Notes: generated by a model not told the origin, from the letters alone. Counted from the stretch's first letter, positions 1 through 11,114 are shown. The stretch: DNA of 64,000 bases from Plasmodium coatneyi (GCF_001680005.1 NC_033563.1:682001-746000), one strand, 5' to 3'. Numbers and translations: made by a program.

Positions 1-769
1 CTGCAAAACATAAAAAAAGGAAAATTAAAAAAAAAAAGAATAAAAAGAATAAAAAGAATAAAAAGAATAAAAAGAAGTAAAGAAAAAAAAAAAAATAAAA
101 AAACATAAAAGGGAAGGAAAAAAAAGGTAGTGTACATAAAAATTTTAACCACTATTAAAGAAAAGGGAAAGGAAGAGAAGTAAAAAGTGCTCAAAATAAT
201 ACATAATACATGCACATTGAAGCGATTGAAGGAATATTCTCTATATATAAACTGTACTGTATGTGTCAACAGTCTTTAATAATACTCTTAAATAGGAGTA
301 AAATATATTTTAAGAGTGCATGTGCTAAAAATTTTCCGTCAAAAACAAAACAAAAAAGGTATGTTTATATACATAATAGAAAGAAATATATAAATGAAGA
401 AGGAAGTGCATTGGATGCTTCATTTCTTCCCTTCTTCCATTGTGTGTTGTTTCAGCATAATCTTTTATAATTTGTTTTAATTATATATATATGTGGCACA
501 TATGTAATAATTTTGGATGCATAGATATAAGGAACTATCATTGCTTCAGAAATTTTGAACAAAGTGATTTGCTATTTGAAAAAGAAAGAACAAGGAGGAA
601 GATACACTATTATATACCTGTTAATAATCATTATCATACAAAACAGAACAAGAAAAGGGAAAAAGTTCCCACACAAATATATATTCTATATGTATAAGTA
701 GGAAGCACATTTTAAATATAAGTTCAATATAAACGGAAATATACACACACATGCATACATGTATAAACC
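1..769. other. AT-rich non-coding DNA upstream of the PIR gene
   Basis: The first 130 bases are A-rich, with a short (aaaagaat)n tract near 40-75. The rest is AT-rich with scattered short open frames that have no recognisable protein features. This is the presumed promoter and 5' UTR of the PIR gene. No other gene is seen. Confidence 0.6.
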
Positions 770-2250
770 ATGGCACCCGACGATGGAGTAATACACACTC
801 ATTCCTTGCCATCCAAAAATGCATATATATACAAACAATGTATATGTGCAAAATTCCTTCATATAAAAATTTCAATAAAAAAAAAAAAAAATATGGTGTA
901 TATACATATATATACTTCGTCAATGATATTTATAGGTGGAAGGACTGATACCTACATTATATTCAGAATGGATCTATGATATGTTAGAACAGGGGATCTT
1001 TGTCAACAGTGGCAACAACTCTGAATCGCAGTTAAGGAGCAAGTTAAGCGCATATTCCCATATTCAATATTACGCTGGCTTAATTGCAGGTGCTTCGAAA
1101 TTTACATCAAAAATAAAGAAGGACCACTCATCCGCTGATAATGATATCTGCACATGGTTCTATTTTTGGTTAGCAAATAAGGTGAAAGTAAATAAAGATG
1201 ATACGGTAAAAGACTTGTCAAAAGTCATGCAAGATTTTTACGCAGCGATGAAAGAAGTTCTTGGTGGAAATGAAAGCAACTGTACCCCCTTAAACACTCA
1301 CAGCACTTGGGAAGACTTCGAACAGAATAAAAAAAAATTCGACCTTAGTCAAGACTACAACCCAAAACAAGACCAACTACAGAAGTATTATGATGCCTGT
1401 GATAGTGGCTATAAGGGACAGATAGGCCGACAAACTCCCCCTAAAGTTCCTTCTTCCACCGAAGTAAAAGAAAAATGTAAAATTGATAATATTGATTCAA
1501 CTACTGATCCCACCATTGGTGCATATTGTACCAAATTCAAGACTACCTATGAAACATACTGCCAACAAAATTCAACAGAAATAGGATGTGATTTGTTCAA
1601 TGGAGCGGGAGCTGCAATAAAGGAGAAGGCACCATTAGCCGTGACTTATGGTGGTAGTGCTGCCAGCCTTAACACTGCTCCAATCATCTCCTCTGTACTT
1701 GGAATAGGAGCAATTCCTGCCATTTTTTCCCTATTATATAAGGTAATAGTACATAATTATAATTACAACAGTTATAATTATAACTATTATAAGTATAACT
1801 ATAATTATAATTACCGCCCTTAACGACATGATTACCACCATAATGTTACCACCACCAAAATAATAATTACCACCACTATTACCACTATGCACATATATAT
1901 AACTATACATATATAAACACATATATGTGTGTGTGTGTATACATATGTGTTAAACCTACTTTCCTCTTTTCTTTCAGTATAATCTTCTACCAGATTGGTT
2001 CCACAAACATTTTAAAGGAAGCAGAAGCGTAAGAAAAATAAGAAGATCAACCGGACACGAATTCGACACATCCACAGAAGACGATTCTTCCACAATAGGA
2101 GGTTCTACCACAACAAATTATTCCACAAGAGACTATTCCACAGCATCAGAATTTGATGTGCAGTCTACAAGAGAAGCAGGAAGAACTAATAAAGGAAGAC
2201 AGCGACAACGGCAGCCCAGGCAACATAGAAATATAGCTTATCATCCCTAG
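770..2250 (+). CDS. PIR (KIR-like) variant antigen, three exons
   Basis: Exons 770-787, 936-1742 and 1978-2250 join in phase 0 to give 365 residues. The layout is the classic pir one: a tiny first exon, a long Cys-containing extracellular exon, and a last exon encoding the cytoplasmic tail. Exon 2 carries about eight Cys and ends in a hydrophobic stretch (IGAIPAIFSLLYK, about residues 263-275), the single transmembrane segment. Exon 3 starts YNLLPDWF and continues into a basic, Ser/Thr-rich tail with repeated STT/YST motifs and an RNIAYHP end, which resembles P. knowlesi-type KIR tails as I remember them. PIR proteins are exported to the infected red-cell periphery and vary between parasites; there is no canonical signal peptide. 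The start is chosen because MAPDDG joins VEGLIPTLYS in frame across a GT-AG intron. Family assignment is strong; assignment to KIR rather than another simian pir group is inference. Confidence 0.85.
1743..1977 (+). other. PIR intron 2 with a TAT/AAT trinucleotide-rich tract
   Basis: The intron starts gtaatag and ends tttctttcag. Its first 80 bases are built from tat/aat/aac triplets and stay open in the exon-2 frame (Asn/Tyr-rich) up to a stop at 1821-1823. Further on are a (cac/acc)-rich patch and a short (tg)n run near 1926-1939. Confidence 0.75.
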
Positions 2251-2601
2251 ATAAAATGTTTTTTCCCCGCAGGAGTAACTATAATGACTTGCAGCCATAG
2301 GCGAATTATCGCAGTAGTTATGCAAATGAAGGAAACAAATATAAAAAATTTTAAACATCCGCAATTTTCACAAATTTGTACTTTCATTCTTTTACTTCTG
2401 TATAAGTGCAATAACCCCAAAAAGAAATGCGTGTGTGTGAAAACTCCCCCCCTTTAAGAAGTGTGTGAGCAACCACTCAACTTTTTATTTGAAATGGTAT
2501 ATATTATTTAAAAAGTGCGCGTACATTCCTTTGTTTTGTGTACATATGCGTAGATTGTATGATGATTGTTTTATTTATTAATGTGAAATGTTTATATTAA
2601 C
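2251..2601. other. Convergent 3' intergenic region
   Basis: This AT-rich spacer lies between the ends of the PIR gene (+) and the three-TM gene (-). It should hold both 3' UTRs. No coding or structured feature is seen. Confidence 0.5.
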
Positions 2602-3756
2602 TCACTTTTTTCCGGGGCAAACCATACCAGGAATTTCCACAAAAGAACTTGCCACACCAGAATCTGCCATACTAAGATTTGGCGCCATACCTGAAATTGC
2701 AAAATATATAGCTAGAAAATAAAGACTCAGCATCACTAATATAACAAATAACAAAGTCCAATGCCTATTTTTACGACAGGTGAATTTTTTTAATAATATT
2801 TTGAGGTGTTCCTTTAAGGTATTATGTTTTAGGGTGTTACTTTTTAGGGTGGTATTTTTCATCCTTCTATTTGATAAATTCCTTGAATCGAATTTTGAAT
2901 TTGACCGTTGGATATATTTTTTTCGGGCTCGGTAATAAAAAAATGCAACTAATGCACCTACCATAAGGACTGCTAAGGTTGTGAGAAATGCCCATGCTAT
3001 TACAGGGTTACGTGGAGATCCAGTGCATTTCATATTGGGATTTATTTTTCCTGGGAACCACCCATGCAGAAAGATCGTACTAAGACTTCCTTCACCTAAG
3101 TTTGCATAACACGGAATGAACAAACTAAGGCCCAAAATCAGCAAAGTAAGGAGTAGGAGGGTTCTATGTTTCATTCCTCGACGACAATCATGATAAAATT
3201 TTTTGCACATTGTTTTACATTTGTCCTTTACACTTGTATCCTTTTTCCTTTTCGTCTCATATGGTACATTTCTAACATTTATTTTTGAATTTGTTCCATA
3301 ATATGGCCCATTTCCAATAGGAGTGTTTTTAATGGGGTCGTCTTCATTATACGTTTTATGATAAAATGGGCTTTGCAACCTCTTTCCTGCATGAGTTACA
3401 TTTGTTAGTGATCCGCTGGCACTTGAATCTGACGAATCTGATGAGTCATACGAACCTGTACTAGCATTTTTTGATGTGCTTATTGTACGCACCTAAATAA
3501 GTAAAAAAAGAGTATAGGCAGAATTTGTGGAGCACGTATAAATATTATCATAAAAATTTAAAAGGGGAAGAAGAAATTTTTTTCCTTTCTCTTTCTAACG
3601 TTAGTGCAGAAAGTGAAGAAAAAAAAATTTTCCTTAATCATAATAGAGGAACTTTTTTGAGGAGTGCAGTAGTTCCCATCTTACGTAGTGGTTTGGATGT
3701 GGTGCCCACATGAAGAGAATAGAGGCGAGTAGTAAATATTTTGTAAGAACTGCCAT
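2602..3756 (-). CDS. Subtelomeric exported-type protein with three TM segments, two exons
   Basis: Exon 1 is 3756-3685 and encodes a hydrophobic N-terminus (MAVLTKYLLLASILFMWA). Exon 2 is 3492-2602. A GT-AG intron joins them in phase 0 after 24 codons, giving about 320 residues. After the leader comes a Ser/Asp-rich stretch, then a GKRLQSPFYHK motif. Three hydrophobic helices follow: around HRTLLLLTLLILGLSLFIP, around IAWAFLTTLAVLMVGALVAF, and around WTLLFVILVMLSLYFLAIYF near the C-terminus. Between TM2 and TM3 is a basic stretch with a short NTLK repeat. A short hydrophobic exon 1, a phase-0 intron and a multi-TM second exon are typical of Plasmodium exported-protein families. I see no perfect RxLxE/Q/D export motif, so export is inferred. 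I cannot name the family. Confidence 0.72.
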
Positions 3757-4540
3757 TTTTCTCTCGTTTCTTTTCTTTTTTTTGTTCTTTTTTTTTTTTA
3801 AGGTAAAAAAAAGGTGTTTAAAATGAAAAATTTTTTTAAATCAAAAATTTTTCCTTTTCTTTTATGTACATATGCATAGATTGTATGGATTGCGCATGAT
3901 TATTTCTTCTTTCTTTAATGTTAAAATTTTTTTTTTTGACTATTTAGGGGCACATGATATATGTGCGATTAACTCTGAAGCATTATTTGTGTGTAAATGA
4001 AGTTTTATTCCTCAATTTAAAATTAGAATGTACATTAACACATGTGCAAGCGTTATAATAATTTGTAATAATTAGAAAAAAATAGATTTTATTTACACCA
4101 TTATATGTTATTTCAAAATTTAATATTTAGAGCTGTCAATATTTTTTCTAAGAGAAAGAAGGAGAAAAAAAAAATTTAACACCCCCTTCCCCACAACTTC
4201 ACACACTTCCCTCCACACTAACACCCCTTCCTTCCACACCTTTCCCTTGATTCGCCCACTCCTTCATTCTCCTAACTTCACTCCCATTCCTTCACTCTCA
4301 TTCCTTCCACACCCCTTCCTTTCCTTCTTTTCCTTCACTTATCCTGCTAGACTCTCTTTCCTTCACACCTATTACCCTCCACCCCAAACATCTAACATCT
4401 ACCACCATCAACCCTAGCACACAAATCTGCACCCCCTTGCACACTTCCCCCAACATGTTTCCTTCCCTTTTTTTTTTTTTTTTTCTTTCCTTTTCTCCTT
4501 CCTCCTCCTTAGACCTTTCCTTTCCTTCCTTCCACAAACC
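3757..4540. other. AT-rich then C-rich intergenic DNA
   Basis: Bases 3757-4150 are AT-rich and hold the presumed promoter of the three-TM gene. From about 4160 the sequence becomes strongly pyrimidine-rich on the + strand (cttcc/cacc), leading into the minisatellite. Open frames here are low-complexity artefacts. Confidence 0.5.
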
Positions 4541-5060
4541 ACCCCTAACAACCTTCCCTTCCACCACCCACCTAACAACCTTCCTTCCACCCTACCACTC
4601 TAACAACCCACCTACCACCCTACCACTCTAACAACCCACCTTCCACCCTACCACTCTAACAACCCACCTACCACCACCCTAACGACCCACCTTCCACCAC
4701 CCTAACGACCCACCTTCCACCCTACCACTCTAACAACCCACCTTCCACCCTACCACTCTAACAACCCACCTACCACCACCCTAACGACCCACCTTCCACC
4801 ACCCTAACAACCCACCTACCACCCTACCACTCTAACAACCCACCTTCCACCCTACCACTCTAACAACCCACCTACCACCACCCTAACGACCCACCTTCCA
4901 CCACCCTAACGACCCACCTTCCACCCTACCAGTCTAACAACCACCCTTCACCCAACACCACGCCTAACAACCTTCCTTCAACCCTACCACCTAACAACCC
5001 ACCTACCACCACCCTAACGACCCACCTTCCACCCCTAACAACTGATCTACTACCTATTTA
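4541..5060. repeat. C-rich minisatellite (accctaac / ccaccttccacc type units)
   Basis: Imperfect tandem units of about 24-30 bases are made from ccacctaccaccaccctaacgaccc and ccaccttccaccctaccactctaacaa blocks. The + strand is almost free of G. The recurring ccctaac core resembles the C-rich telomere strand (ccctaaa) but is separated by ccacc spacers. It forms part of a pyrimidine-rich field covering about 4160-5180. Confidence 0.85.
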
Positions 5061-5726
5061 AATCCTTATCCTAGCAACCTTCCACCCTAACAACCTTTCA
5101 TTCCTCCTCCTCCTTAGCCCCTTCCTCCTTAGATCTTCCTTTCCTTCCCTCCTTAGACCCTCCCTCCTTATACCACCTCCTTTTACTAGTATGATGTGCG
5201 CGCTCCACTATTCCATATGTGTGTGTATGCTCAATTATGAAGGTTTATGGTTCGAGTAAACAAACATACAAAATGCACAAACATATACACAAATGACAAC
5301 ATACATACAAAAGGATCGAAGGAATAGTGTTGTAATTTAAAATAATACTTTAAAAGAAAAACTTTAAAATAATAGTTTAAAATGGAATAACACATACACA
5401 CAAACATATACATACAGAAATATTGCGTACACAAGCATACACACATAAAAACACACAAAACAAAAAAATGAACAAACACACACACGTACACAAATATATA
5501 CACATGCACAGCCATATACCATTTATCCTATACGGCAGAACCATCATAAATAAATGGTCGATCCTATGAATATGTATATATATGGGGTCATAATGTAATA
5601 TATATATACACATTTCCAAGCAGAATAAATTTTGGCGTTATTCCCTATTTTTTAAATATTCCCTATTTATGGTCTTCCTTTGGTATTGCTCTGTGCGCTT
5701 CAGTACTTTTTCACTTCAATACTTTT
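5061..5726. other. Pyrimidine-rich tail, then a CA/TA-rich stretch
   Basis: Bases 5061-5190 continue the pyrimidine-rich field. From about 5210 to 5620 there is a low-complexity (ca)/(ta)-rich stretch with repeated acacaaacatatacac words. Open frames here consist of Cys/Val/Tyr/Phe runs and look like artefacts. Confidence 0.5.
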
Positions 5727-6526
5727 TCATGGAGTCACTTCTTTTTTTTTCCTCTTCTTCGAACGGTAGAGTCGTAATAGCACACCGAAGTAAGCGAATC
5801 CTATAATTATGGGAACTATGAGGGCAATTATGGCACCCACCACTGTGCCTTCACTTAAAGTAGATATTAGTGCAAGACCAATCAGGATCGTATAGAACAT
5901 AATGAATGGAAAAGGAATTGAAAAGATCAGTATAGAGTACAGCAGGGCTTCATTTCCTTGTACATTACTTGACAATTCATTAAAAAGTACTTTTAGTTTG
6001 CAGCCCCCTGCTCCCTTATTTTGCGCCTTTTTTTCTATGTGTCCTGATTTCTTCACTTCAACCTTCGAGTTTGGCGTTCCACACTTTTTTCCCAAATCGG
6101 TGTTCTTAAGGGGACCTCCCTTAAGAACATCAAGGAATTTATTTTTCTGTGGTGGTGTTTGTACATTGGTTTCACTCATTAATGATCTACTAATCCGTAC
6201 AACACCTAAGGTGCCACACTGACTACTTCTAACATCGTATAGTGTGCCCAATTGAGTAACCTAACATGGAGGAAGGGAAGATGAAAAAAGGAGTGGTGGT
6301 GTACATTCAAAACTTGTGCAGTGTACACAAATATTAGAATGAAACTAAAAAAAAAGAAAAAACGAAAAAAAAAACAGAGTTCTTAGTTATTAATAAAAAA
6401 CAAATAATTAGTTATAGCAAATTTGTGAACACCCCTAAAGTGTAATAACTATTGTCGTACATAATAAAGACATGGCCGCAAATACGGAGCAAGAATAAAA
6501 ATGAGGAATTCTAAGAATATTTTCAT
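5727..6526 (-). CDS. Small exported-type membrane protein, two exons
   Basis: Exon 1 (6526-6461) encodes a hydrophobic leader (MKIFLEFLIFILAPYLRP). Exon 2 is 6260-5727. A GT-AG intron joins them in phase 0 after 22 codons, giving about 199 residues. The middle is basic and Lys/Gly/Pro-rich (PQKNKF, KKCGTPNSKVEVKK). The C-terminal third has two adjacent hydrophobic helices, around YSILIFSIPFPFIMFYTILI and GAIIALIVPIIIGFAYFGVL, followed by a KKRKKK tail. An ISRSLMSE segment about 25 residues into exon 2 resembles an export motif but is off-register for RxLxE. Same-strand neighbour 2602-3756 has the same exon plan. The protein is likely a member of a subtelomeric exported family; I cannot name which. 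Confidence 0.72.
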
Positions 6527-7015
6527 TTTGTTTATTTTTTTATTAAAATTCCAAAGTTCAAAATAAAAATGTGTCCCCTTTTCTATTATATATACACACG
6601 AATTCGATGATTATTCTTTTTATGCGTTTAGAATGATCATTAGATCATTGGACTATATGGTTTACTATTCTATTACAGGTGTATGCGAATATTTTTAATT
6701 AGAAATAAGTAGAATGCCTAATAGTATGTATGAAGGAATGTAATAATACAAAATAATGGAAGAATCTCATTTTAGTGCATATTATTTATTCCACAATTAA
6801 TTAAAGTGGTCAATTTTTTTAGGAAGAATGTTCAGCGCATTTTAATTATGACGCACATCCTAAGGGTATAATAACTATGGTTCATATAATTTGAACGTTT
6901 ATCTTATATATGCTTACACTCAGGATTATCTGTTCTAATTTGGGTACAATGGTGAATAAACGACAATGTAAGGATAAGTTAGATCTTTAGTATATCGAAG
7001 CGCTAGAATCATCTA
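6527..7015. other. AT-rich upstream region of the exported-type gene
   Basis: AT-rich DNA without a usable reading frame. It probably includes the promoter of the minus-strand gene ending at 5727. Confidence 0.45.
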
Positions 7016-7330
7016 AGGTGTACCTTCCAGGTTTACGGGAAGTTGCAATCGGGGTTAAGACTAAATTAGGATCCAAGTTAAGGATACGGTGGGACCCGGG
7101 TTTAGATGAACATGGGTTCAGGGTTAAGGATAAGCTGAGTTCCTGCTTAAGATAAACGTGGGTTCAGGGTTAACGGTAGGGTTAGTTCCGGGTTAAGATA
7201 GACGTAGGTTCAGCGTCAACGATAAGGTGAATTCCGGGTTAAAGCTTAGCTAGGTTCCCGGTTAAGGGTTAGCTGGGTTCCGCGATAAGACTTAGCTGGG
7301 TTCCGGGTTAAGCATACGTTGGGATACGGG
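7016..7330. repeat. Degenerate GGGTTAAG-type repeat field
   Basis: Words such as ccgggttaag, gggttagctgggttcc and gggttcagggttaa recur about every 25-30 bases with growing divergence to the left. The core gggttaag/gggttcag resembles the telomere unit to its right, so this looks like an older, decayed extension of the telomere-like tract or a telomere-associated repeat. Confidence 0.7.
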
Positions 7331-7915
7331 TTTATGATTTAGGTTTCGGAGTTTAGGGTTCAGGGCTTAGGGTTCAGTGTTTAGGGTTCAGTGTTTAGGG
7401 TTCAATGTTTAGGGTTCAGTGTTTAGGGTTCAGTGTTTAGGGCTTAGGGTTCAAGGTTTAGGTTCAAGGTTCAGGGTTTAGGGTTCAAGGTTCAGGGTTT
7501 AGGGTTCAAGGTTCAGGGTTTAGGGTTCAAGGTTTGTGGGTTTAGGGTTCAAGGTTCAGGGTTTAGGGTTCAAGATTCAGGGTTTAGGATTCAAGGTTCA
7601 GGGTTTAGGGTTTAGGGTTCAGGGTTTAGATATAAGGGTTCAGGTTTAGGGTTTAGGTATAAGGGTTCAGGGTTTAGGATTTAGGGTTCAGAGTTTAGGA
7701 TTTAAATTTTGGGAGTTCAGCATTTATGTTTTGAGGTGTCAAGATTTAGGGTTTCAGGATTTAGAGTTTAGAGTTTCAGGCTTCAGGATTTAAATTTTCA
7801 GGGTTCACCATTTAAGGTTTCAGGGTTAAGGATTTAGGATTTCAGGGTTCGGGATTTATGGTTTCAGGATTTAGGATTCAGGGTTTAGGGTTGAGGATTT
7901 AGGGTTCGGGAATTA
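7331..7915 (+). repeat. Interstitial telomere-like repeat, GGGTTTA/GGGTTCA
   Basis: The stretch is made almost entirely of gggtttag and gggttcag/gggttcaa units. It is best preserved at 7350-7690 and decays on both sides. The G-rich strand is the + strand. Plasmodium telomeres are built of GGGTT(T/C)A, and P. knowlesi is known to carry such repeats inside chromosomes near KIR and SICAvar genes. The tract separates the gene-family island from conserved core genes. Confidence 0.92.
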
Positions 7916-8901
7916 GCGTATGGGAAGGGTATTTATGTTATAGGAGTTGGGTTGGGGGTATATAGGTCAAATGGTGTGTAAGGAATAATGTGGAAAATTG
8001 GACAATATAAATTTTTGGTTTATGTTTGCGGTTTGCAATATTTTTGAATTCGGAGTTAACTTTAGTTAATAGGATTCTGTCCTGTTGCTTTTTTTTTAAG
8101 AAAATGGAATTGGGTTTATAAGCCTGGGGCCCCCCAAAAAAGAAAAAAGAAAGAACATGTGAGCAAAAGGTTGTTGACGTTACATGTGTATAGCTGCAGG
8201 CACGTCGTATCCCGGTAGATTTTATAAATGCGGCATCGAACATGTACAGAAATAAATAGTTGTAAATAAGTATGCGCGTGTGTCTACAAATTTTTGTGTT
8301 TCACCTCCCCCCTTTTCCTCTTTTTCGACATAGGCACAGAGAGAATTAGATAAGTGTAAGTGTAGCGCAAGCATGACTGTAAGTACGCAGGAATATATCC
8401 ATTCTTATACAAAAAATTCACAGTCATGATGGAAAAGTGTTCCAAAATGCTTAATAAATTTGCCTCAATAAGAAAAAAAAAAAAAAGAAAAAACGCTCTC
8501 CACTCCATGTGTTGACCCTTCATTAAAATTGTATCGTGTTTTTGTGTGTGTGGAGTACGGCGAAGGGCAAATTCAACCCAACCGAAGGATTTGCGCAAAG
8601 TGGTGGTGATTAAAATGGGAAACAAACGAGTGAACAAAAAAATGGACGAGCACTCCAGGGTGGGTTGATCGTATTGGCGATGTGTTGGCGGTGGCGTGCG
8701 GTGGGGTACACTTAGGCGTTGTCCCGCGCGCGCCTCCGCGTGCGGAGCGCGTATACGTGGAATAGTGCGCATGACCCATTGGTAGTCGTGGGTATGCAGG
8801 AAAGATCAATTACGATTTCGCCCCGTCCTGTTTGTTCCGTTTTTCAACCGTCTTAATTCCTCAGAGCAGAACGTTTACGATGCACGTGGCGGGGATCTCC
8901 C
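7916..8901. other. Spacer between telomere-like repeat and GSK3
   Basis: Base composition rises from AT-rich to near balanced. Minus-strand open frames between 8284 and 8809 have no domain or membrane pattern, and GC-rich patches such as 8720-8755 inflate them. I see no supported gene. The right end should hold the GSK3 3' UTR. Confidence 0.45.
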
Positions 8902-11114
8902 TCAGGCGAGGTTCACGGCGCGATTGGACTTAGTTTCCATACTAGATTCAGCAAACTCTTTGCTCAAATTGTCTGCCATGTTGGAGTTATCACTGGTCTT
9001 GCTCATTAGGAACTGTTCATACGCCTCGTAGGTACGTTTGGATGTCAGCTTTCGCCTGCAGGCGTCAGACATTTCTTTGATTTCTTCCTCGGTGAAATTG
9101 AATAGCTCGGGCAGCTTCTCTATATACTTGGGTAACCTTTCGGGGGGTAAGGAAGAAGGAAATTTGTTATGGTGGAAGACAAGTGAAGGAAGCGGCAACG
9201 GCGTGGTAACGGGGTGATACACCATTATAGACTGTTCCTGCACAGTGTAGAGGTGAGGCGTTACTTGATGCAAGGGTCCCTCAAATCATCGAAGAAGGGA
9301 TCTGCCAGGGCCTTCACGGGGGTGTGTGAAAGAAGCAACAACAATGAGCGTAGATATATTGTGTTAGTTAATCATGTGGGGGGCTATAATAAAGTAGACA
9401 AACGGGCCCTATGGTCCTCTCAAATCCTAGGTAGTACTTCGATTGGGTTCAGCCGTTCCAGGGGTTCATATTTGAGGAATCTGGACACAAAGTTGATGGC
9501 GTCCTCGGGGGTTCCCTTCGGAAAGACCTGCGTATGTGTGGATCAGATAACGTGTTGAAGTGAATCCTCTTAGACCTTAGAAGATGTACTTTCTCCCCCT
9601 ATGGGTTCGCATGTTATGGGTACCTTTTTCAAATCCTTTGGCTTCACATCAGGGAACTTCACATCTGCGTAGTTCGGGTTCATCACTTTCATTTGCTCCT
9701 CCGTCGGTGTGCCTGCGCAAAGGGAGGGGAGGACAACCATTCGCATTAGTAAAGTGGTACATTTGCTACTACATTGAAGATGTAGAGGCGTTCGCATAGG
9801 CGAACACACACAATTGGGGAGAAAGGGGTGCCACCATGGAGAACACTCACCTAACACTTGGATGATCCTAACTAACTGGTCGACGCTGGACTGGCCGGAG
9901 AAGAGAGGGTAACCTAAAATCATCTCGGCGATTATGCAGCCTGGGGGGGGATGGCGTGAAGAAAAATGGGGAAAAGAGATATGGAGGGGACACCTTTGAG
10001 ATGCGCAGCGGTTAAGGCCCTACGATGAGCACATGTGCAGGTAACTCCACTGCACTTCTCAGCTTGGCCATTTTTCATGTCAGCTTTGCCGCTCGTTTAA
10101 GAAGCCTACCGAGGGACCACAAGTCGATGTGCGTGGTGTAGTTGGTGGCGCCCAACATGAGCTCCGGGGCACGATAAAACCGTGAGCAGATGTAGGACAC
10201 GCTACGCTGGCCAGCTAGCAAATTCTTCGCACTGCCAAAGTCACACAGTTTTAGTGTATGTGTGTTGGGTTCTATGAGTAAATTCTGTGGCTTCAAATCT
10301 CGGTGGCAAATAAACTTGGAGTGCAGATAAGCTAATGCTCTACAGAGCTGGTAGGAGTAGAGTTTCACCAGAAGGAGAGGTAAGGAATGGTTGTTCCTCG
10401 CATAGTGCTTCATGTATTTGTGTACTGTCTGAGGAATGAACTCCATCACTACATTTAGGAAAATATTTTTTTCATTTTTTTTCACATATTCTGTGTAGTA
10501 ATAATCCTTCAGAAAAATGATGTTCACATGGTTTAGGTTCTGCATTATTAGGAGCTCTCTGTTTTTGTACTGTGGATCTTGGAGGACCTTCTTGATAGCT
10601 ACTTTCTCGGATGTTTCCAGACAGACGGCTTCATAGACGACTCCAAAGCTTCCATTGCCCACTACATTACCTAGCTTGTAAGACCTACTTGAGGACCTAT
10701 TTATATCGTTCTCTACCATTTTTTGCTTTTCTTCACCCCCCAGGGGATTGTTACTATTATTTTTGTTCATCTCAGTTAGGCTCTTTCGGTGAGGGGGATA
10801 CTTGGCACTGCCGCTGTTGGGTGGTTCACCTCTTCCTGGGGGTTCGCCTCGACAGACGTACTCGCCTCCTTTCCCGTTATCGATCCTGTTTAGGTACTTC
10901 TTTCCGTTCTGTTCATTTTCGAAGCATGCACTGGTGTGGTCATCTACAGGGGGGGGGAAGAAAAAGAGGTGGTCCGAAAAAACGGTAGAGCAATGATCAA
11001 GTCATCGCCACGCAGGGGTGATGTGGTTAGGACCAGGTCGACGTCTTCTCCACGTCTGACTATACTATCCCGCTACACCTCCCAGACGGACGTACCTGTG
11101 TGCCAATCTCTCAT
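8902..11114 (-). CDS. GSK3: Glycogen synthase kinase 3, seven exons
   Basis: Exons 11114-11096, 10943-10110, 9940-9851, 9712-9624, 9527-9438, 9311-9265 and 9136-8902 join in frame to give 467 residues. The kinase core shows the glycine loop GNGSFGVV, VAIKK with the ATP-binding Lys, the catalytic loop HRDLKPQN, DFG (DFGSAK), and the GSK3 activation loop with the regulatory Tyr (VSYICSRFYRAPE). LGYPLFSGQSSVDQLVRI and LRDPCIKLP follow, as in GSK3s. It is a Ser/Thr kinase, proposed in malaria parasites to act in red-cell invasion signalling. The N-terminal region of about 90 residues before the kinase core is poorly conserved in this family. The first exon of 19 bases was chosen because its phase-1 donor fits the AT-GAC acceptor at 10943. 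That exon is the weakest part; Met at 10770 is the alternative start. Confidence 0.93.

Noticed and set aside
4298..4631. Long open frames on both strands in the C-rich repeat
   Set aside because: They are Lys/Glu/Gly- or Pro/Thr/Leu-rich translations of a pyrimidine tract, with no start context, splice signal or domain.
5231..5619. Minus-strand frames rich in Cys/Val/Phe (FVYVCVFVH)
   Set aside because: Translation of a (ca)/(ta) microsatellite-like stretch. The hydrophobicity is a codon artefact.
7331..7915. CRISPR-like array
   Set aside because: Units are 7-bp telomere-type repeats without unique spacers, and the genome is eukaryotic.
8284..8809. Minus-strand frames of 162 and 78 codons before GSK3
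   Set aside because: They overlap each other in different frames, contain poly-Phe from a T run, and show no protein pattern.
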